Source of the DNA: Flavobacteriales bacterium
Lineage (GTDB): Bacteria > Bacteroidota > Bacteroidia > Flavobacteriales_D > Sanyastnellaceae
Direction: 5' to 3'
DNA: 37,524 bases
Assembly (NCBI GenBank): GCA_011522855.1
Contig: WTID01000017.1
Location: 2,283 to 39,806 of the forward strand
Positions within the stretch are counted from its first letter, which is position 1; the number at the start of each line of letters is the position of its first letter. Positions 16,991-25,250 of this stretch are shown here, piece after piece. The notes beneath the pieces are model-generated. The model did no database searches and was not told where the DNA came from. It saw only the letters and a list, made by a program, of their open reading frames with translations. The position numbers were made by a program, and so were the translations under genes.

Positions 16991-18369
16991 CAAGGCTTGC
17001 GCGCCTTGGTGGTCTCCCCAAGGCACTTCACGGTGATCTCCTTGCCCTCGTCGATGCCGTAGGTAAACAGGTCGTCGACGGTCGGGTAGGACTTGCTGAC
17101 CTGCGAGATCTTGGTGTTGGCCTTGGAGGCCACCTCGCTGTCCACCGACTTGGCACGCTGGTAGTAATCCGTGGCGAGCCAGTAGACCTCACGGCCACCG
17201 AGCGGGCTGTCGGAGCAGGCGCTCACCATGGACGCCACGGCATCTCCGATAAGCAGGTAGGGCTCTCCGTTGCCCGGCTCAGCCTTGGCGGCGCGGCGGG
17301 CGTACCGGATGCACTTGGACACCTGCCCGGCGTTCTTGGCGGCCTGTCCGGCCTTCATCAGGTTGCGGGCCAGCTTGGGGCAATCCTCGCACAGCTCCAC
17401 GGCCTCCTCGAAGTAGGGCAGGGCGGCGGTGAAGTCGCCCTTCTTGGCGAGCTGGATTCCGATGGAGTAGGCGGCGTCCGCATTCTTCTCGACGGCGTAG
17501 ACGGCCTCGGCCACCGGGAGGAAAATGGCGTTGTCCGTGCAGCCCTTCTCGTTGAGCAGGCGCAGGGCCTTCTTCTGGGTGTCGATGTCATCCGGGGCCG
17601 CGTTGAGCTTGCCCTCGAGCACGGGCACCATCTCGTCGCAGTTGGCGACCTGAACGAACACCTCGTCGAGGTTTTTCTGGGTGGTGGCGTACTTGTCCGC
17701 TCCGGCGCTGTCTCCGGCGGCAAGCTCATTCTGGCGTCCGGCCTCGATGAAGTCACTGAGGCGCAGGTACTCGAGAAGCAGGTCCTCTTGGGCGGCCGTC
17801 TTCGCTTCCGCTCCCTCGGCGTCCATGAACGCGGTCTTGAGCAAGGTGTAGTACTTGTCGAACGTGGCGGCGAGCGACCGGCCTTCCAGGCAGGCAATGC
17901 TCTCCTCGAACATCGGACGGGCCTCCAAGGCACTCCGCTTGTTGAGGCTCATCCAGTCCATGGCCTTCCGACCGAGCACCTCGCATCCGTTGTCCGGCTT
18001 CTTGCTCGTGGACGGGAAGTGCTCGATGCGCAGGTCGTAAAAGAGGAACACGCTGTCGCGCAGGGCAATGGCGCGCTCGTTGTTCTTCTCCTTGATTGCC
18101 GCCTTCATCTGGCGCTTGAGCAGGTTGACTCCCTTGATGTACATGTTCTGGGAGACCTTCGGCGGGCACACCTCGCAGGCGTTCTGCCAGAACGGGTAGG
18201 CATCGTCGTAGTTCTTCTGCTTGTAGTAGGTCTCGTACAGGCTGAGGTTCTCCTTGCAGGCGGCCTGCTGCTCGGGCGTGTCGCCGTACTTGCTGTCGTC
18301 CTGGGCGGACAGGACGGAGCCGGTCATGGTCAGGGCCAGGAACAGGAGGGAGGTGATGAATCGGGTCAT
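16990..18369 (-). CDS. Exported TPR-repeat protein
   Basis: Signal peptide MTRFITSLLFLALTMTGSVLSAQ; TPR-like helices (NLSLYETYYKQKNYDDAYPFWQNACEVCP; GIQLAKKGDFTAALPYFEEAVELCEDCPKLARNLMKAGQAAKNAGQVSKCIRYARRAAKAEPGNGEPYLLIGDA). Confidence 0.85.
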   Translation of the reverse strand: MTRFITSLLFLALTMTGSVLSAQDDSKYGDTPEQQAACKENLSLYETYYKQKNYDDAYPFWQNACEVCPPKVSQNMYIKGVNLLKRQMKAAIKEKNNERAIALRDSVFLFYDLRIEHFPSTSKKPDNGCEVLGRKAMDWMSLNKRSALEARPMFEESIACLEGRSLAATFDKYYTLLKTAFMDAEGAEAKTAAQEDLLLEYLRLSDFIEAGRQNELAAGDSAGADKYATTQKNLDEVFVQVANCDEMVPVLEGKLNAAPDDIDTQKKALRLLNEKGCTDNAIFLPVAEAVYAVEKNADAAYSIGIQLAKKGDFTAALPYFEEAVELCEDCPKLARNLMKAGQAAKNAGQVSKCIRYARRAAKAEPGNGEPYLLIGDAVASMVSACSDSPLGGREVYWLATDYYQRAKSVDSEVASKANTKISQVSKSYPTVDDLFTYGIDEGKEITVKCLGETTKARKP

Positions 18370-18438
18370 GGGTTCGATCTTCTACTTCATGTCAATCAAG
18401 GACCGCGCCAAAAGGTTCGCGCCCGGATTGGGTCGGCA

Positions 18439-18446
18439 AAATTAGG
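18439..18446 (-). promoter_or_regulatory. Putative -7 box TAATTTTG upstream of the TPR gene
   Basis: Exact match to Bacteroidota -7 consensus TAnnTTTG in a 105-bp gap within the leftward cluster (position read by hand). Confidence 0.4.
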
Positions 18447-18474
18447 GGATAGCCGCAACCCGTGCCGGAGGGGG

Positions 18475-19884
18475 TCAATCGTACTTCCTCGGCACCAGCC
18501 ACTGGTTCTTGAAGAACGGATGGAGGGTGAAGCCGACCGTCGCGCCGAAACTGCGCTCCCGCAGGCCGAGGGGGTTGTCTCCAGCCTGGAGGGTGCGCCA
18601 CTGGAAGGCGAGGTCCAGGCTCGATCCGGAGCGGGATCCCAGCATCGGGAGGGACCAGCCGAAGCTCATGGTGGAGGAGGCGAGGTCGCCTTCGTTGAGG
18701 GTGACGGTGCCCGAGGTGGTCCGCCAGCCGAGGGAGTAGGTCGCGCGTTGCCACATGCCCTTGGCATCGTCGAGTCCCCGGGGCGTGAGGGAGACGCCCA
18801 TGGCGGCCGTCCGGGAATCCGTGAAGGCCACACCCGGGTCCAGCCAGTCGCCGGGGATGGACGACCAAGGGGCTTGCTCCCATTCCGCACCGGCCCGAAT
18901 TCGCATGCCGGACTCCGTGTTGCGTTCGAGCTCGGCACCGACGGACCAGGACAGCGGCAAATCGATGTCGTGCACAGCCTCCTCCTGATACACCGAATCC
19001 ACCTCGAGCGGTCCAGTGGACAGGGTTTGCCACGATGCCCAGCGGGTGACCCGGTCGATGCGGTGTCCCCGCCCGAGTTGGGCGAATCCGCCGAGGCGGA
19101 GCAAGGTGCTGGCCACCAGCTTGTGGTCCCGATCGAAGCGGGAACCCAGGAGGCGTTCATGACCGAAGCCCACGGTGAAACCGCCCGATCGGTGAGTCTC
19201 CTCGGTCTCGACGCGGGTGTCGAGGTAGATGGGGTTGGCCACATCGATGGTGCGGGACCGGAGCAGCGATCCGAACCGCTGCTCGTAGCGCGCCCCAAGG
19301 GCGGTCACGTGGGCAATGATGCGCGAACTGTCCGCCTTGGCCGTCTCGGTGCCCTCGAACCGCTTCCACTGCGTGCCCTCCCACCGCCGGGCATACCCGA
19401 TGTGGGATTGGGCCAGTCCGCCTTCCCCGGCGTAGGAGATGCGGTACTCGTCCGCGATGTCGTCGGTCCGGATTTGAGAGACGTCATATCCCGCATTGGA
19501 CCAGGGCTGGAGCCCGAAGGTGATGGCGCCCTTTCCGCCTGCGCGCTTGAGGGCGAAGGCCACCTGCGTCAGCCCTCCGACCTCGCCGCGGGTGGTGCTG
19601 TCGCCTTCCATGATCTTCTCCGTCCGCAGACCAAAGCCCCCGGCGAAGGTGGTGCGGGTCAGATAGGCGGCCGCGGCGGGATTCCGGGTGTTCAAATGGT
19701 GGCGGTCCATCCAGGCCGCCCCGAGCTGTCCCATGCCCATCTGGGGTGCCGAGGCCCCGGATTGGAGGTCGCCGAAGGCAAACCGGGAGTAGGGCGAATG
19801 GGTCGTCTGCCCCCACGCCACGGTGGATCCGATGGCGAGCCACAGGGCCGGGCAGAGGACGAGGAAGGCGTGGCGGAGGGTCAT
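18475..19884 (-). CDS. Outer-membrane beta-barrel-like protein
   Basis: Signal peptide MTLRHAFLVLCPALWLAIGSTVAWGQTTHSPYSRFAFGDLQSGASAPQMGMGQLGAAW...; alternating strand pattern; located directly after coaX. Confidence 0.75.
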   Translation of the reverse strand: MTLRHAFLVLCPALWLAIGSTVAWGQTTHSPYSRFAFGDLQSGASAPQMGMGQLGAAWMDRHHLNTRNPAAAAYLTRTTFAGGFGLRTEKIMEGDSTTRGEVGGLTQVAFALKRAGGKGAITFGLQPWSNAGYDVSQIRTDDIADEYRISYAGEGGLAQSHIGYARRWEGTQWKRFEGTETAKADSSRIIAHVTALGARYEQRFGSLLRSRTIDVANPIYLDTRVETEETHRSGGFTVGFGHERLLGSRFDRDHKLVASTLLRLGGFAQLGRGHRIDRVTRWASWQTLSTGPLEVDSVYQEEAVHDIDLPLSWSVGAELERNTESGMRIRAGAEWEQAPWSSIPGDWLDPGVAFTDSRTAAMGVSLTPRGLDDAKGMWQRATYSLGWRTTSGTVTLNEGDLASSTMSFGWSLPMLGSRSGSSLDLAFQWRTLQAGDNPLGLRERSFGATVGFTLHPFFKNQWLVPRKYD

Positions 19885-20645
19885 GCGGTCAATGCGTTCA
19901 GGAGGCGTGCCGTGCCGTTCAGGACGAGGTTCGGGTCCGCGAAAGTCCGCCATCCTCCGATGCCGTCAAAATGGTCGGCGTCGCCGCCCGTCAGGATGGG
20001 TTGGGCGCAGGGGTCGAGCTCCATCAGGGCGCGGGCTGTGGCGGTCACGGCTTCTCGGGTTGCCCACGGAATCCCCGCCTCGATGGCTTCTCGGGTGGAC
20101 CGGCCCAGCGCCCCCTCGGCCCCAGGCCTGCACGACCAGCCGGCCTTTCCCTTGTCGAGGACGGGCAGCCCGGCATCGGCCAGTGAAGCGGACTGGAGAC
20201 CGAGTCCCGGCAGGATGGCCCCCCCGCGCCACCGGCCCGGCGACAGCAGGTCGACTGTGATGCAGGTCCCGGCATCGATGATGACGAAGCTGCCTCCCGG
20301 GTCGCGGTCGTGACAAGCCACGGCGGCGGCGAGTCGGTCGGCCCCGGCCTCGCCCTGGGCGTAGTCGATGGCAAACGGAGCGCCCGCGGCCGGATCGATG
20401 CGGATTGGGTTGCTCCCGAGGGCGTCAGCCAGCCAGTCGGGAAAGCCGGCTTCGAGCGCCGCTGGGGTGGCGGGGCGGTCGAGCATGCCCGCCCGCATCT
20501 CGTCCCCCTGCCCGGCAGCCCAGGCGCGGAAGACCGCTTCTGCCTCGTTCCAGGCGGCCGAATGGACCGGCCCGATCGTGCCTCCGTGGAACACCCCCCA
20601 TTTCAGACGGCTTCCCCCCGCATCGAGCACCACGGTCACCGCCAT
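19881..20645 (-). CDS. coaX: Type III pantothenate kinase
   Basis: VTVVLDAGGSRLKWGVF...GADRLAAAVACHD...GGSFVIIDAGTCITVDLLSPGRWRGGAILPGL...ILTGGDADHF; 4-bp overlap with the following gene. Confidence 0.93.
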   Translation of the reverse strand: MAVTVVLDAGGSRLKWGVFHGGTIGPVHSAAWNEAEAVFRAWAAGQGDEMRAGMLDRPATPAALEAGFPDWLADALGSNPIRIDPAAGAPFAIDYAQGEAGADRLAAAVACHDRDPGGSFVIIDAGTCITVDLLSPGRWRGGAILPGLGLQSASLADAGLPVLDKGKAGWSCRPGAEGALGRSTREAIEAGIPWATREAVTATARALMELDPCAQPILTGGDADHFDGIGGWRTFADPNLVLNGTARLLNALTA

Positions 20646-22543
20646 GTCATGTGGTTGAGCAGGTGTTCGACGTCCCGACCCAATCTCGCCACGACAGGAG
20701 CGAGGGAGTCGGAGTTCGGTCGGAGCTCGAAATACAGGGCGCCCCTGAGGAACCGGTCGCGGCCATCGGTGCAGAGGAACTGGAGGGGGCTGGCGGCATC
20801 CCCGGCGATGTTCCACCGCAGCGCGGTGCCTCCATCGGGGCGGTCGGATTGCTCAATGCGGATGGCGTCCGCCTTGATTTCGTGTTCGTAGGCCAGCTGG
20901 AAGGCATCCTCCAGGACCGGGTCGAGCTGGACCCCACCCGCATAGGTGCAGTGGATGCGGGCTGAATAATCCGGATAGACCAGGTTGAACCAGCAGCTGT
21001 CGGGGGCAAAATCCTGCACGGGTTCGAGCCGGGCCTCCCCGGAAAGGGGAAAGTCCAAGGGACAATCGAGGGAGACGGTGTGGTAGACGGTGTCGTGCAG
21101 GGCAATGCGGAAATATCCCTTGGGTCTCGGGACGGGCGGATCCCCTCCGCACCCCGTGACGAGGGAGCCTCCGGCCAGCAGCAAGAGAAGGAGCACCGGC
21201 AATCTGCCGCCTCCCGCGCGGGTCGGCCCGCCGCCGGAGGAGCCATCCGAACCTGCCTCGGGCAGAATCACCTTGACCTGGAGGACCCGCCGCCGGTCGA
21301 CGGCCTCGGCCACGAGGGTCGTGCCATGGAATTCAATTCGCTCACCGGGTTTTGGGAGCCGGGCCATCCGTTCGACAATGAAGCCTCCGAGGGTGTCACT
21401 TTCCCCCTTGGCCGCCTCGAATTCCGAGCCGTCGATGCCGAGGATGCGGTAGGCATCCACCAACGCGGTCTTGCCCTGAAAGACGACCGTGTGCTCATTG
21501 ATCCGCGAGTACAGGATGTCCTCGTCGTCGAATTCATCCGAGATGTCGCCGACGATTTCCTCGATGACATCCTCGAGGGTCACGAGGCCACTCGTTCCGC
21601 CGTACTCGTCCACGACAATGGCGAGGTGGACCTTCATGCTCTGGAAATCCCGAAGCAAGTCGTCGATCATCCGATTCTCCGGGACGAAGAAGGGTTGGCG
21701 CAGGAGCGAGTTCCAATCCATGTCCTCCTCGTTCCGGTGGGGGAGGAGGTCCTTGGCGTAGAGGATGCCCTTGATCTGGTCCAGTCCTTCGGTGTGGATG
21801 GGGACGCGGCTGAATCCGCACTCGGCCATTTGGGCCTTGAGTTCAGGCCAAGCGAGGTCGTGGGAGAACGCCGTCACGTCCGTCCGGGGGGTCATGATCT
21901 GCTTGACGTCTTTGGACCCGAAGTTGACGATGCCGCTCAGGATGCGGTTCTCCTCTTCCGTGCGGTCATCGGAATCGGTGACCTGAACGGCGTGCTCCAG
22001 ATCCTCCACGGACAGTTCGGGCGGGGCCGTGTCCACCCGTGATGCGAGGGCGCCGGCCAGGGCGTTCATCGGTTGCCAGGCAGGTCGGAGGATGGTCCGG
22101 GCCATGCGGAGCGGACGGGCCATGATGCGCGCGAGGCCCAGGGGGTTGCGGTTGGCGTAGACCTTCGGGAGCACCTCTCCGAACAGGACAATCAGGAAGG
22201 TGACACCGAACACCTGGAGCAGGACGCTGAGCCAGGGGGGGAGGGCCGGCAACCAGTGTTGCATCAGGACGGTGGAAAGCAGGATGATCAGGATGTTGAC
22301 CGCGTTGTTCAACACGAGGATGGTGGCGAGGAGCTGGCGGGGCCCCTGTCCGTCCCCGGGCCCTTCGAGCAAGTCGAGCACGGCCTTGGACCGCTCATCC
22401 TCGGCCTCCACGGCGGTGGCGCGGTCTGCCGGGCCCAGGGAGAAGAAGGCGATTTCACTTCCGGAAACGAAGGCGCTGACCACGAGCAGCAGGAGGGACG
22501 CGGTGGCGGCGAGCCAGATGAGGCCGGGGGTCAATTCCGCCAT
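20636..22543 (-). CDS. gldE-gldD: GldE (CNNM/CBS/CorC) fused in-frame to gliding-motility lipoprotein GldD
   Basis: MAELTPGLIWLAATASLLLLVVSAFVSGSEIAFFSLGPAD...VDEYGGTSGLVTLEDVIEEIVGDISDEFDDED...VILPEAGSDGSSGGGPTRAGGGRLPVLLLLLLAGGSLVTGCGGDPPVPRPKGYFRIAL...CWFNLVYPDYSARIHCTY...YFELRPNSDSLAPVVARLGRDVEHLLNHMTWR; one ORF, no intervening stop, no internal ATG before GldD. Confidence 0.85.
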   Translation of the reverse strand: MAELTPGLIWLAATASLLLLVVSAFVSGSEIAFFSLGPADRATAVEAEDERSKAVLDLLEGPGDGQGPRQLLATILVLNNAVNILIILLSTVLMQHWLPALPPWLSVLLQVFGVTFLIVLFGEVLPKVYANRNPLGLARIMARPLRMARTILRPAWQPMNALAGALASRVDTAPPELSVEDLEHAVQVTDSDDRTEEENRILSGIVNFGSKDVKQIMTPRTDVTAFSHDLAWPELKAQMAECGFSRVPIHTEGLDQIKGILYAKDLLPHRNEEDMDWNSLLRQPFFVPENRMIDDLLRDFQSMKVHLAIVVDEYGGTSGLVTLEDVIEEIVGDISDEFDDEDILYSRINEHTVVFQGKTALVDAYRILGIDGSEFEAAKGESDTLGGFIVERMARLPKPGERIEFHGTTLVAEAVDRRRVLQVKVILPEAGSDGSSGGGPTRAGGGRLPVLLLLLLAGGSLVTGCGGDPPVPRPKGYFRIALHDTVYHTVSLDCPLDFPLSGEARLEPVQDFAPDSCWFNLVYPDYSARIHCTYAGGVQLDPVLEDAFQLAYEHEIKADAIRIEQSDRPDGGTALRWNIAGDAASPLQFLCTDGRDRFLRGALYFELRPNSDSLAPVVARLGRDVEHLLNHMTWR

Positions 22544-22544
22544 G

Positions 22545-22952
22545 TCAAAGGGGGAGCGCCGAAGCGTCGATGGGGTGGGGGCCCTGTCCTTCCTGCGTTT
22601 CGGAAGGGGCTTCCTGACGGGATGAACCGCCGAGCATGTCCATGCGGTCGGCCACGATTTCGACCGTCCGGTGTTCCGTACCACCTGCGTCCTGCCACGT
22701 CCTCGTGCGCAGTTTGCCCTCGATGTAGACCCGGTCGCCCTTGTGGAGGTGCTGTTCGGCGATTTCCGCAAGCTGACGCCACAGGACCACGCGGTGCCAT
22801 TCGGTCCGCTCTCGGAGGTGGCCTTCGGCATCCTTGTGGCGTTCGGACGTCGCGATGGAGAGCGTGCTCATGGCCCGCCCGCCTTCGAACCACCGGGTCT
22901 CGGGATCGCGTCCCAAGCGGCCGATGAGCATCACCTTGTTCAGTCCGGACAT
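22545..22952 (-). CDS. ssb: Single-stranded DNA-binding protein
   Basis: MSGLNKVMLIGRLGRDPETRWFEGGRAMSTLSIATSERHKD...TEWHRVVLWRQLAEIAEQHLHKGDRVYIEGKLRTRTWQDAGGTEHRTVEIVADRMDMLGG. Confidence 0.95.
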   Translation of the reverse strand: MSGLNKVMLIGRLGRDPETRWFEGGRAMSTLSIATSERHKDAEGHLRERTEWHRVVLWRQLAEIAEQHLHKGDRVYIEGKLRTRTWQDAGGTEHRTVEIVADRMDMLGGSSRQEAPSETQEGQGPHPIDASALPL

Positions 22953-23000
22953 GAATGGCAAAATACCGAAGGGAAGGGGCTACGGAAGGGTGAAAAGACC

Positions 23001-24044
23001 TCAATTCTTCACAGCCCGGGCCCGGAGCTCGGGCAGGACCTTGTCCACCATCCGGGGCCAGGCGCGGTCTCCATCCTCCAAGGGGACCCAACTTCCTCCC
23101 GGATGCTGTCGGGCGAGGTTCAGGGCCGCATCTCCCGTATGCAGGTGAAACCAGCCCGTGAGCCGGCGGTGGGTCAGAATGTGGTCGACGGGACCCCAGG
23201 CCGACTCCGGGTCCCGGACGCGTCCCGCCCCTTCCGTCAGGGTGGCGGGGAAGGACTCGAGCCCGCCCCAGATGCCCCGGTCCGGGCGGCGCTCCACCCA
23301 CCATTCCCATCCGGAATCGACCAGCCGCACGGCGACGTCGAAGTCGACGGTCATGGCGACCTGTTTCTTCTTGGGCTGCTTGACGGGCCGGTTGGCCCAC
23401 GTGTCCCGCTTGCGCGCCAGACAGGCTTCGTGCAATGGGCAGTCGGGGCACGCCGGATTTCGCGGCTTGCAGACCATCGCCCCCAGTTCCATCCACGCCT
23501 GATTGGACGCGCCAGGGTCCGCTTCGGAAACGAGGGCCTCCGACCAGATCCGGATGGCCTCACGGCCGGATTTGCGGTCGACGGGGTCGGCGATGTCGAA
23601 GAGCCGGGACAGCACGCGCTGGACATTGCCATCCACCACGGGGACGACCTCGCCGTGGCAGATGCTGGCGATGGCGGCCGCCGTGTACTCCCCGATGCCG
23701 GGCAACGCGCGCCACTCGGATGCGAGAATGGGCAGCGCTCCATCCCGCTCCTCCATCACGGCCTTGGCCGCCGCGTGCAGATTCCGGGCGCGGCTGTAGT
23801 AGCCCAGCCCCTTCCAGGATCGCATGACCGATTCGATGGGCGCCTCGGCGAGGTCCTTCACGGTCGGATACTGCTCGAGGAAACGGTGCCAGTAGGCGGT
23901 TCCGGTCTCCACCCTGGTCTGCTGCAGGATGACCTCGGAGAGCCAGGTGGCATAGGCGTGGGGAGACTCCCGCCACGGCAGGGGCCGGGCATGGAGGCCG
24001 TACCATTCAAGCAGTTGGCGGGTGAGAGGATGCAGGGCCGGCAT
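23001..24044 (-). CDS. mutY: A/G-specific adenine glycosylase
   Basis: RPLPWRESPHAYATWLSEVILQQTRVETGTAYWHRFLEQYPTVKDLA...LPGIGEYTAAAIASICHGEVVPVVDGNVQRVLSRLF...CPDCPLHEAC (4Fe-4S). Confidence 0.96.
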   Translation of the reverse strand: MPALHPLTRQLLEWYGLHARPLPWRESPHAYATWLSEVILQQTRVETGTAYWHRFLEQYPTVKDLAEAPIESVMRSWKGLGYYSRARNLHAAAKAVMEERDGALPILASEWRALPGIGEYTAAAIASICHGEVVPVVDGNVQRVLSRLFDIADPVDRKSGREAIRIWSEALVSEADPGASNQAWMELGAMVCKPRNPACPDCPLHEACLARKRDTWANRPVKQPKKKQVAMTVDFDVAVRLVDSGWEWWVERRPDRGIWGGLESFPATLTEGAGRVRDPESAWGPVDHILTHRRLTGWFHLHTGDAALNLARQHPGGSWVPLEDGDRAWPRMVDKVLPELRARAVKN

Positions 24045-24097
24045 GGGGGCAATTTGCAAATGGTTTCCGAAGGCGTGGCGGAGTGGATGCCTTGCCC

Positions 24098-24105
24098 TAT
24101 TTTTG
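24098..24105 (+). promoter_or_regulatory. Putative -7 box TATTTTTG upstream of the HU gene
   Basis: Exact match to TAnnTTTG in the divergent mutY/HU gap. Confidence 0.45.
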
Positions 24106-24172
24106 CCGGCCCAATCCAACAGGATTTCAACCCTTTGAGTTTCAAAGCATCAGCAAAGTGACGGACAAGAAG

Positions 24173-24463
24173 ATGACGAAAGCGGACCTCGTGAGCCGCA
24201 TCTCCGACAAGACGGGAATTGAGCGCCAGGACGTGCAGGCCACGGTTGAGGCCTTCATGGAATCCGTACGGGATTCCCTCGAGCAGGGACACAACGTCTA
24301 CCTCCGCGGTTTTGGCAGTTTTGTGATCAAGCGCCGGGCGAAGAAGACCGGTCGCGACATCCTGAAGAACAAGACCATCGAAATCCCGGCCCACAACATT
24401 CCCTCCTTCAAGCCCGCCAAGAGCTTCATGGAGAATGTGAAGGCCAAGGTGTCCGCCAACTGA
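24173..24463 (+). CDS. HU/IHF family DNA-binding protein
   Basis: MTKADLVSRISDKTGIERQDVQATVEAFMESVRDSLEQGHNVYLRGFGSFVIKRRAKKTGRDILKNKTIEIPAHNIPSFKPAKSFMENVK. Confidence 0.95.
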   Translation: MTKADLVSRISDKTGIERQDVQATVEAFMESVRDSLEQGHNVYLRGFGSFVIKRRAKKTGRDILKNKTIEIPAHNIPSFKPAKSFMENVKAKVSAN

Positions 24464-24472
24464 TTCCGCCGC

Positions 24473-25084
24473 ATGTCCACCGCACCTGAACGCCGCTCGA
24501 TTCTGCCCTTCGTCATCGGAGGGCTGTGCGTCGTGCTGGCCGCATTGGTGTGGCAGGTCATCCCCCGGCAGCCGGCCGGCCTCGCCACTGAGGAGATCCC
24601 CACCTCACTCGAGGAGGCCTCCCCGATGGATCCCGTGGCCGCCGCCGTCGAAAAGGTCCGGGGCGCCAATCCCATGGCGGGCATCCTCGAGTTGAAGGCC
24701 CTCGCCGAGGCCGAGCCGCCCAATGTGGACGCGGTCATCGAGCTCGGGCGCTTCAGCATCCAATCCGGCCAATTGGACAAGGCGAAGGAGCGCTTCGTCC
24801 AGGCCATCGATCTCGCGCCAGAGCGCGCGGAGCCCCTGGTTCAACTCGGCATGCTCGAGTTGGATGGAGGGAACCCCGCCGAGGCCCTGATCCATTTTGA
24901 ACGGGCCGTGCTGGTGGACAGCACTGCCCACAACGCTTGGTTCTTCCAAGCACAATGCCACGAGCGCCTCGGCAATCCGGGCTTGGCGCTCGCCGGCTAC
25001 CAACGCTTTCTCCCCCTTTCCCCGGATACCATCATTGAGCAGGCGGTGCGCCAACGCATCGATCTCCTGCTGCAGAACACATAA
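24473..25084 (+). CDS. Membrane-anchored TPR-repeat protein
   Basis: TM LPFVIGGLCVVLAALVWQVI then TPR motifs (IELGRFSIQSGQLDKAKERFVQAIDLAPERAEPLVQLGMLELDGGNPAEALIHFERAVLVD...). Confidence 0.85.
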   Translation: MSTAPERRSILPFVIGGLCVVLAALVWQVIPRQPAGLATEEIPTSLEEASPMDPVAAAVEKVRGANPMAGILELKALAEAEPPNVDAVIELGRFSIQSGQLDKAKERFVQAIDLAPERAEPLVQLGMLELDGGNPAEALIHFERAVLVDSTAHNAWFFQAQCHERLGNPGLALAGYQRFLPLSPDTIIEQAVRQRIDLLLQNT

Positions 25085-25096
25085 AATCATCTGACC

Positions 25097-25189
25097 ATGC
25101 CCAGTGGAAAGAAGCGCAAGCGCCATAAGATGGCCGTGCACAAGAAGAAGAAGCGTCTCCGTAAGAACCGTCACAAGAAGAAGAAGTGA
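25097..25189 (+). CDS. 30-aa very basic protein, AURKAIP1/COX24-like small ribosomal-type protein
   Basis: atgcccagtggaaagaagcgc...aagaagaagtga = MPSGKKRKRHKMAVHKKKKRLRKNRHKKKK; below the length cutoff of the ORF track. Confidence 0.8.
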   Translation: MPSGKKRKRHKMAVHKKKKRLRKNRHKKKK

Positions 25190-25202
25190 CGTCCACCGGC
25201 GG

Positions 25203-25230
25203 GTGCCGGTCGGGCTCGTGCCCGTGGCAC
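25203..25230 (+). promoter_or_regulatory. Structured leader: two-tier hairpin upstream of rng
   Basis: GTGCC-ggt-CGGGC-TCGT-GCCCG-t-GGCAC: 5+5 bp, tetraloop, no downstream U-tract, 20 nt before the rng GTG. Confidence 0.5.
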
Positions 25231-25250
25231 ACGCCCACTTTACGTGACGC

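Noticed and set aside
17788-20313. 841-aa plus-strand ORF
   Set aside because: Antisense shadow of the TPR protein, outer-membrane protein and coaX; no motifs.
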